Of a stretch of DNA of 64,000 bases, positions 60,129 through 64,000 are shown in pieces (within the stretch, counting starts at the first letter, position 1; every line of letters begins with the position of its first letter). Below the pieces are notes generated by a model. The model was not told where the DNA came from, did not search any database, and saw only the letters and a list, made by a program, of their open reading frames with translations. A program made the translations under genes and the position numbers. Origin of the DNA: Streptomyces sp. NBC_01707 (lineage in GTDB: Bacteria > Actinomycetota > Actinomycetes > Streptomycetales > Streptomycetaceae); assembly GCF_041438805.1 (NCBI RefSeq), contig NZ_CP109190.1, positions 6,324,001 through 6,388,000 of the forward strand. Reading direction: 5' to 3'.

Positions 60129-61457
60129 ATGCGTATCACCCGCACCGACGCCGGCCGGCGTCGCAAAGCCGCGCTGGTGGCCACCACGGGCCTGACGGCC
60201 ACCGCCCTGTTGCTGACCGGATGCAGCGACTCGGGCTCATCGGACTCCAGCGGGAGCTCCGACGCAAACGGGAAGATCACGTTGACCGTCGCCGACTTCG
60301 GGCAGTTCGGTTACAAGGAAGCGGGTCTCTTCGCCAAGTACCACGAGCTCAACCCGAACATCACGGTCAAGGAGGACGCCACCGCCGACGAGAAGGTCTA
60401 CTACCCCAAGCTGCTCCAGCAGCTGAACTCGGGCAGTGGCCTGGCGGACGTCCAGGGCCTCGAGGTCGGCCGGATCAAGGAGATCGTCGACACCAAGGCG
60501 GACCAGTTCGCCGACCTCAGCAAGGTGATCAACGTCGACGACTGGGTGTCCTGGAAGGAGAAGCAGGCCACCACGCCCGACGGAAAGGTGATCGGCGCCG
60601 GTACCGACATCGGACCGATGTCGCTCTGCTACAACACCGACCTCTTCAAGAAGGCCGGTCTGCCGACCGACCCCAAGGAGGTCGCCGCCAAGGTTGCCGG
60701 CGGCTGGGAGGACTACCTCAAGCTCGGTGAGGAGTACAAGAAGTCCGCCCCCAAGGGCACCTTCTTCATGGACTCCGCGAGCGCGATGTACAACGCCGTG
60801 GTGAGCTCCAACCCGAAGCAGTACTACGACGAGAGCGGCAAGCCGATCTACAAGGACAGCCCCAGCGTCAAGCAGGGCTGGGACCTGGCGGCCGAGGCTG
60901 CGGACAAGAAGCTGACGCAGGGCCTCGCCCAGTTCAGCCCCCCGTGGAACGCCGCACTGCGCAAGAGCACCATGGCCACCGTGGTCTGCCCCGCGTGGAT
61001 GGCCGGTCAGATCTCGGTCAACGCCGGTGAGGGCAACAAGGGCAAGTGGAACATCACCACCGCCCCCGGGACGACCGCCGCCAACTGGGGTGGCTCGTTC
61101 CTCGCCGTGCCCAAGTCGGGCAAGCACGTCGACGAGGCCACCAAGCTCGTCAAGTGGCTGACCGCTCCTGAGCAGCAGGCCGCCGTCTTCAAGGCGATCG
61201 GCAGCTTCCCGTCCAACAAGCTGGCGTACGACCTGCCGGACGTGAAGACCGCGAAGCTCCCGTACTTCAACGACGCCCCGATCGGTGAGATCTACGCCGG
61301 TGAGGCCAAGTCGATCCCTGAGACCGTTCTCGGCCCGAAGGACGGCGTGATCAAGGACAGCATCTCCACCCAGATCAACAACATGGAGCAGCGCGGCACC
61401 AAGCCGGACGACGCCTGGAAGGCCGCGACCACCGCGATCGACAAGGCGATCGGCTGA
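60129..61457 (+). CDS. cebE: Cellobiose/cellotriose ABC transporter substrate-binding lipoprotein
   Basis: 442 residues. Lipobox LLLTGC (C32). A family 1 extracellular-binding fold (ITLTVADFGQFGYKEAGLFAKYHE, then TKLVKWLTAPEQQAAVFKAI). AAGGAG precedes ATG 60129. With CebF/CebG it imports cello-oligosaccharides, which in pathogenic species also signal toxin production. A perfect CebR box lies upstream. The upstream frame extension (from 59694) is not coding. Confidence 0.93.
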   Translation: MRITRTDAGRRRKAALVATTGLTATALLLTGCSDSGSSDSSGSSDANGKITLTVADFGQFGYKEAGLFAKYHELNPNITVKEDATADEKVYYPKLLQQLNSGSGLADVQGLEVGRIKEIVDTKADQFADLSKVINVDDWVSWKEKQATTPDGKVIGAGTDIGPMSLCYNTDLFKKAGLPTDPKEVAAKVAGGWEDYLKLGEEYKKSAPKGTFFMDSASAMYNAVVSSNPKQYYDESGKPIYKDSPSVKQGWDLAAEAADKKLTQGLAQFSPPWNAALRKSTMATVVCPAWMAGQISVNAGEGNKGKWNITTAPGTTAANWGGSFLAVPKSGKHVDEATKLVKWLTAPEQQAAVFKAIGSFPSNKLAYDLPDVKTAKLPYFNDAPIGEIYAGEAKSIPETVLGPKDGVIKDSISTQINNMEQRGTKPDDAWKAATTAIDKAIG

Positions 61458-61468
61458 CCGTCGCAGCA

Positions 61469-61592
61469 GCGGGCGGCCCCCGGGCCGCCCGCACCTGCGT
61501 GTCCCCACCCCGCGGGGCACCGGGGCCGCGCACAGCCCGTCTCCCGATGGGCGTGCACGGGGCGGCCGGGTATCTCCCCGGCCGCCCCGTGC
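61469..61592 (+). terminator. Two hairpins between cebE and cebF
   Basis: An 11-bp stem (61469-61479 with 61482-61492) and a 16-bp stem (GCACGGGGCGGCCGGG at 61555-61570 with 61577-61592). They may lower transcription into cebFG or stabilise the cebE message so that the binding protein is in excess. Confidence 0.6.
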
Positions 61593-61668
61593 GAGCCCAC
61601 CGCACGCGCCTTCGGCCCATCCAGCCCCGTACCCGGGTAACCAGCAATCCAGGGAAGGACTCCCGCCC

Positions 61669-62667
61669 GTGGCCACCTCGACTCCCACCCGGGATGCATA
61701 CGCCCCGCCACCCCGCGGTTCCCAGCAGACACCACTGAACGCCCGCCGACAGACGTGGCGGAGCCGGCTCTGGCGGTTCGACGACAAGGCGTCGCCGTAC
61801 GCCTACATAGCCCCGTTCTTCCTCGTCTTCGGTGCTTTCGGGCTCTATCCGCTGGTCTACACCGGCTGGATCGCCCTGCACCGGGTGGAGATGACCGGAC
61901 TGAACCAGATGGAATGGGTCGGCTGGGACAACTTCGACAAGATCCTGCACGACGCGGAGTTCTGGACGGCCGTCAGCAACACCTTCCTGATCGGCGTCAT
62001 GTCGACGGTCCCGCAGTTGCTCGTCGCGCTGGGCCTGGCCCATCTGCTGAACTACAAGCTCCGCGCCAGCACCTTCTGGCGGACGGTCATCCTCACCCCG
62101 TACGCCACCTCCGTGGCCTCGGCGGCCCTGGTCTTCGCCCTGGTCTTCCGGGCCGACGGGGGCCTGCTGAACTGGGCGCTGGAGTTCGTCGGCCTCGGTC
62201 ACACCAACTGGGCCAACGGGCACTGGACGTCCAAGATCGCGATCTCCATCATCGTGATCTGGCGCTGGACCGGCTACAACACGCTGATCTACCTCGCCGC
62301 CATGCAGGCCGTGCCGACCGATCTGTACGAGGCGGCGTCGCTCGACGGAGCGTCCCGCTGGCAGCAGTTCCGCAAGGTGACCATCCCCTCGCTGCGGCCC
62401 ACGATCCTGTTCACGATCGTCATCTCGACCATCGGTTCCATGCAGCTGTTCGGCGAGCCCCTGCTGCTGGAGGGCGGCACCCTCGGCGCGACCGGAGGCA
62501 ACGAGAATCAGTACGAGACCCTCAGCGTCTACCTCTACAACTACGGCTGGAACCTGGGGCATCTCGGTCCGGCCGCCGCAGTGGCCTGGGCGATGCTCGC
62601 CCTCCTGCTGATCATCGCCGCGGTCAACTGGCTCATCGGCCGCTTCGTACGCAAGTCCGCGGTCTGA
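61669..62667 (+). CDS. cebF: Cellobiose ABC transporter permease CebF
   Basis: 332 residues with about six membrane helices. The EAA loop is YEAASLDGASRWQQFRKVTIPSL. GTG 61669 follows AGGGAAGGAC. Member of the MalF-like sugar permeases; pairs with CebG. Confidence 0.92.
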   Translation: MATSTPTRDAYAPPPRGSQQTPLNARRQTWRSRLWRFDDKASPYAYIAPFFLVFGAFGLYPLVYTGWIALHRVEMTGLNQMEWVGWDNFDKILHDAEFWTAVSNTFLIGVMSTVPQLLVALGLAHLLNYKLRASTFWRTVILTPYATSVASAALVFALVFRADGGLLNWALEFVGLGHTNWANGHWTSKIAISIIVIWRWTGYNTLIYLAAMQAVPTDLYEAASLDGASRWQQFRKVTIPSLRPTILFTIVISTIGSMQLFGEPLLLEGGTLGATGGNENQYETLSVYLYNYGWNLGHLGPAAAVAWAMLALLLIIAAVNWLIGRFVRKSAV

Positions 62668-62682
62668 CCGGGAGCGATATCC

Positions 62683-63603
62683 ATGACCATCACCAGCCCC
62701 ACCAAAGTCCCGGAGCTCGGCCTCCCGGCACGTTCCGCAGACCGCCTCCAGAAAGGCCCGAGCCGCTTCAAGCCCGGCGCCGGCAAGCAACTGCAGGGCG
62801 GTCCGTTCGCCTACATCGCCCTGGCCGTCGTCGGTATCGGCTCGCTGCTGCCGCTGTACTGGACCCTGGTGGCCGCCTCCCACACGCAGGACGAGGTGCT
62901 GGCCTCCACACCGCCCTTCCTGCCGGGCGGACGGTTGTTCCACAACCTCGACGCGGCCTGGAACCAGGCACATCTGGGCAAGGCGATCGTCAACAGCGTC
63001 ATCGTCTCCAGCTGCATCACGGCGGCGACGCTCTTCTTCTGCACGCTGGCCGGTTACGCCTTCGCCAAGATGCGGTTCACCGGACGCAACGGACTGATGG
63101 CCGGGGTCATCGCCACGCTGACGATCCCGCCGCAGCTCAGTGTCGTCCCGCTGTTCATGATGATGTCCGACCTCGGCTGGGGCGGGAATCTGGAGTCGGT
63201 GATCTTCCCGACCCTGGTGAGCGCGTTCGGCGTGTTCTTCATGCGTCAGTACCTGTCGGAGGCGCTGCCGTACGAGCTCATCGAGGCCGCCAAGATCGAC
63301 GGTGCGAACAACTTCCGTATCGTGCGGAGCGTGGTGCTCCCGGTGGCCCGCCCCGCGATGATGGTGCTCGGGATGCTCACTTTCGTGCAGGCGTGGAACG
63401 ACTTCTTCTGGCCCTATCTCGCCCTGAACCAGGAGAACCCGACGCTCCAGGTGGCCCTCGGCCAGCTGAGCGCGTCCTACACCCCCGACCAGAGCATCGT
63501 CATGGCCGGTGCGCTGATCAGCACGCTGCCGCTGCTCGTGGTGTTCGTGATCTTCGGCAAGAAGATCGTCGGAGGGATCATGTCCGGCGCCGTCAAGGGC
63601 TGA
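62683..63603 (+). CDS. cebG: Cellobiose ABC transporter permease CebG
   Basis: 306 residues. EAA loop IEAAKIDGANNFRIVRSVVLP. MalG-like, with a cytoplasmic N-terminus of about 40 residues. Begins 15 bases after cebF; no ATPase gene follows, as usual for this system, which uses a shared MsiK ATPase elsewhere on the chromosome. Confidence 0.92.
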   Translation: MTITSPTKVPELGLPARSADRLQKGPSRFKPGAGKQLQGGPFAYIALAVVGIGSLLPLYWTLVAASHTQDEVLASTPPFLPGGRLFHNLDAAWNQAHLGKAIVNSVIVSSCITAATLFFCTLAGYAFAKMRFTGRNGLMAGVIATLTIPPQLSVVPLFMMMSDLGWGGNLESVIFPTLVSAFGVFFMRQYLSEALPYELIEAAKIDGANNFRIVRSVVLPVARPAMMVLGMLTFVQAWNDFFWPYLALNQENPTLQVALGQLSASYTPDQSIVMAGALISTLPLLVVFVIFGKKIVGGIMSGAVKG

Positions 63604-63620
63604 CCCGACGGCACCCGGCG

Positions 63621-64000
<380 letters not shown>

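Overview
The window is a stretch of actinobacterial, almost certainly Streptomyces, chromosome. Supporting signs are the very high G+C with a strong third-position G/C bias, frequent GTG/TTG starts, many 4-bp ATGA/GTGA gene overlaps, class F sortase, DasR-like and CebR-type operators, and gene sets found together in this genus (cslA-glxA-cslZ, cdgA, cebEFG-bglC). From memory the order follows the S. coelicolor SCO2794-SCO2840 neighbourhood; no alignment was run. There is no rRNA, CRISPR array, prophage or intact insertion sequence. One small scar of a lost integrative element is visible near 12.4-13.5 kb.

Layout. 0-5 kb: the end of a fumarylacetoacetate-hydrolase-family gene, a heme-degrading-domain protein and a Gfo/Idh/MocA oxidoreductase divergent from a ROK regulator, then a wall-anchored LAxTG protein. 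4.7-11.4 kb: a probable aminophosphonate uptake and breakdown operon (GntR/UTRA regulator, FAD oxidoreductase, phosphonatase-like HAD enzyme, ABC transporter). 11.6-14.9 kb: a NagD-like HAD gene, a truncated serine recombinase and a broken second copy of part of the HAD gene, then a surface protein with a class F sortase. 15.2-25.1 kb: the tip-glycan locus (GH6 cslZ, glxA, cslA), a tRNA-Lys, a peptidoglycan-binding NlpC/P60 protein, an SPFH protein with a long Val/Pro/Asp-rich tail, and an AA10 copper monooxygenase under DasR-like boxes. 25-33.5 kb: acyl-CoA synthetase, DHA2 efflux pump, second tRNA-Lys, a VanRS-like two-component system divergent from VanY-like and VanJ-like genes, and an IclR regulator.

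33.6-40.1 kb: an ehuABCD-type ectoine ABC transporter (genes in the order B, C, D, A), a 2-hydroxyacid dehydrogenase, an Asp/Glu-racemase-like protein and a luciferase-like oxidoreductase. 40.1-44.8 kb: a 48-bp tandem repeat, the PAS-GGDEF-EAL protein CdgA, an M6 metalloprotease, and the third tRNA-Lys overlapping the end of a primase-polymerase-like gene. 44.9-50.6 kb: the least explained part, a compact operon of an Fe-S PD-(D/E)XK nuclease, an unknown 535-residue protein and an SF1 helicase, which together look like a split Dna2 machine. An octamer microsatellite lies just downstream and an overlapping PAP2 gene just upstream. 50.8-57.4 kb: phosphoglycerate-mutase-type phosphatase, an HTH-TPR regulator, small conserved genes and an OmpR-type two-component system. 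57.5-64 kb: a CBM2-GH18 chitinase, then cebE-cebF-cebG-bglC with two CebR boxes.

A theme runs through the window: surface glycan synthesis and turnover (CslA/GlxA/CslZ, AA10, NlpC/P60, sortase, VanY/VanJ-like) and polysaccharide foraging (chitinase, AA10, cellobiose uptake), under GntR-, LacI- and OmpR-type control. Start codons were chosen from ribosome binding sites, signal peptides and gene spacing; family names come from motifs read by eye.
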